Shown piece after piece: positions 62,896 through 64,000 of a DNA stretch of 64,000 nt; position 1 is the first letter of the stretch; each line of letters opens with the position of its first letter. The notes beneath the pieces were generated by a model, which worked only from the letters and a program-made list of their open reading frames with translations, had not been told where the DNA came from and did no database searches. Source of the DNA: Arenicola marina. Its lineage: Eukaryota > Annelida > Polychaeta > Arenicolidae. The stretch is from contig OZ025252.1 of the NCBI GenBank assembly GCA_964019135.1, positions 48,520,959 to 48,584,958 of the forward strand, read 5' to 3'. A program made the translations under genes and the position numbers.

Positions 62896-64000
62896 GGCGA
62901 TGTATGTAACCCGGGGTCCCTAGGGTAGTAGGCGATGTACGTAACCCGGGGTCCCTAGGGTAGTAGGCGATGTATGTACGTAACGAGGAGTCCCTAGGGT
63001 AGTAGGCGATGTATGTACGTAACCCGAGGTCCCTAGGGTAGTAGGCGATGTATGTACGTAACCCGGGGTCCCTAGGGTAGTAGGCGATGTATGTACGTAA
63101 GCCGGGGTCCCTAGGTTAGTAGGCGATGTATGTACGTAACCCGGGGTCTCTAGGGTAGTAGGCGATGTATGTACGTAACCCGGGGTCCCTAGGGTAGTAG
63201 GCGATGTACGTAACCCGGGGTCCCTAGGGTAGTAGGCGATGTATGTACGTAACCCGGGGTTCCTAGGGTAGTAGGCGATGTATGTACGTGACCCGGGGTC
63301 CCTAGGGTAGTAGGCGATGTATGTACGTAACCCGGGGTCTCTAGGGTAGTAAGCGATGTATGTACGTAACCCGGGGTCCCTAGGGTAGTAGACGATGTAT
63401 GTACGTAACCCGGGTTCTCTAGGGTAGTAGGCGATGTACGTAACCCGGGGTCTCTAGGGTAGTAGGCGATGTATGTACGTAACCCGGGGTCTCTAGGGTA
63501 GTAGGCGATGTATGTACGTAACCCGGGGTCCCTAGGGTAGTAGGCGATGTATCTACGTAACCCGGGGTCTCTAGGGTAGTAAGCGATGTGTGTGCGTAAC
63601 CCAGGGTCCCTAGGGTAGTAGGCGATGTACATAACCCGGGGTCCCTAGGGTAGTAGGCGATGTATGTACTTAACCCGGGATCTCTAGGGTAGTAGGCGAT
63701 GTACGTAACCCGGGGTCTATAGGGTAGTAGGCGATGTGTGTACGTCACCCGGGGTCTCTAGGGTAGTAGGCGATGTATGTACGTAACCCGGGGTCCCTAG
63801 GGTAGTAGGCGATGTATGTACGTAACCCGGGTTCCCTAGGGTAGTAGGCGATGTATGTAATTAACCCGGGGTCCCCAGGGTAGTAGGCGATGTATGTACG
63901 TAATCCGGGGTCTCTAGGGTAGTGGGCGATGTATGTACGTGACCCGGGGTCCCTAGGGTAGTAGGCGATGTATGTACGTGACCCGGGGTCCCTAGGGTAG

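Larger units (their letters stand above)
1..64000 (+). repeat. Single-family 39/35 bp satellite array filling the window
   Basis: Every stretch I read is a head-to-tail copy of the same short unit, from the first base to the last, with no inverted monomer, no unique spacer and no inserted mobile element. Both ends of the window lie inside the array, so its true size is larger. Most monomers are 39 bp and a minority are 35 bp; a few carry private 1 bp deletions (about 15,808, 52,866 and 59,951). Numbering the monomer from GGCG, the blocks are ATGT at 5-8, ATGT at 9-12, ACGT at 13-16, CCCGGGG at 19-25, a C/T dimorphic base at 28, TAGGG at 30-34 and TAGTA at 35-39. The consensus has 14 G, 8 C, 9 T and 8 A, so the plus strand is G-rich. 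Seen directly: tandem structure and orientation. Inferred: eukaryotic heterochromatic satellite. I do not recognise the family by name. Confidence 0.98.
58966..64000 (+). repeat. 7,046 bp higher-order unit, copy 2 (runs off the window)
   Basis: Repeats the order of copy 1, including the shared 1 bp deletion (about 59,951), gtaactcgggg and cccgaggtgtc. It has one extra 39-mer near 59,870, one 39-mer fewer near 60,430 (these cancel) and a 647 bp internal tandem duplication at 61,602-62,895. The copy is cut by the window end after about 5 kb. Confidence 0.88.

Noticed and set aside
970-63748. About one hundred minus-strand open frames of 63-174 codons as a repeat-protein family
   Set aside because: They are translations of the satellite itself in two stop-free registers, starts are often GTG or TTG, ends are set by 35-mers, and none has a unique domain or terminus. 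The two overlapping frames of the same DNA are open in the same way, as expected from the 39 bp period and not from selection.
1-64000. CRISPR array (regular short repeats of about 39 bp)
   Set aside because: There are no unique spacers: the whole period is repeated, and no cas genes or leader are present.
1-64000. Telomeric or interstitial telomere repeat
   Set aside because: Each monomer contains TAACCC and TAGGG, but only as isolated hexamer-like pieces in opposite senses, never as consecutive telomere units.
1-64000. CENP-B box as sign of a centromere
   Set aside because: The stretch before CCGGGG matches only part of the essential bases (the A and CGGG plus one T); the TTCG part is missing in the consensus. 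A centromeric role is possible but not shown.
1-64000. G-quadruplex arrays on the G-rich strand
   Set aside because: Each monomer has one GGGG and one GGG run, separated from the next pair by almost 30 bases, so standard short-loop quadruplexes are not predicted; only long-loop or two-layer forms would be possible.
1-64000. Inverted copies or palindromic arms at block borders
   Set aside because: I saw every monomer in the same orientation, including at the junctions near 28,192, 36,666, 52,249 and 58,965.

Overview
The whole 64 kb window is one uninterrupted tandem array of a single satellite (minisatellite-type) family. I find no convincing protein gene, RNA gene, transposon, CRISPR array or stretch of unique sequence. 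The basic monomer is 39 bp (example at 1-39) and about 54-56% GC. It is interspersed with 35 bp monomers that have lost 4 bp in the ATGT/ATGT/ACGT stretch near their left end. By my estimate there are about 1,650-1,700 monomers, all in the same orientation. Such a long, homogeneous, higher-order-structured array points to a eukaryotic chromosome (pericentromeric, subtelomeric, B- or sex-chromosome heterochromatin would all be usual places). I cannot name the organism or the chromosomal position from the sequence, and I do not recognise the monomer as a named satellite.

The interest lies in the hierarchy above the monomer. Rare monomer variants act as landmarks: attaacc, cgaggag/cgagggg, cccgagg, taggttag, gatggtacgc, cttaacccgggatc, tctatagg, actgtag, ggccatg, atgcacgcaac. 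They recur in fixed order and reveal nested duplications: units of 117, 156, 191, 265, 499 and 647 bp, then 1,333, 1,910, 2,787, about 3,846 and 7,046 bp, and finally a block of about 15.5 kb copied 24.1 kb away (about 12,690-28,192 and 36,667-52,249).

Layout. 1-2,404 is block A and 2,405-3,555 block B. 3,556-4,980 is a locally reshuffled stretch. 5,185-8,918 is block A again, with an internal 1,333 bp tandem duplication, and 8,919-10,072 is block B again. 10,073-12,159 is a mosaic. 12,160-19,436 is a roughly 3.85 kb unit in two copies. 19,437-23,925 is a mixture of A-like and B-like material with a 265 bp tandem duplication. 23,926-28,192 is a 1,910 bp tandem unit. A sharp homology switch lies at about 28,192. 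29,504-36,666 is a copy of 12,160-19,205, and 36,667-52,249 is a copy of 12,690-28,192. 51,920-64,000 is a 7,046 bp unit, one full copy and one partial copy running off the end.

The many open reading frames are all on the minus strand and follow from the repeat. 39 bp is 13 codons, two of the three minus frames of the monomer lack stops, and 35 bp monomers shift the frame. All plus-strand frames of the consensus monomer contain a stop. There is therefore no gene network to describe. The biology visible here is concerted evolution by slippage and unequal exchange or amplification. Unit boundaries were read by eye and by matching landmark variants; those above 1 kb carry an uncertainty of roughly one monomer unless stated.
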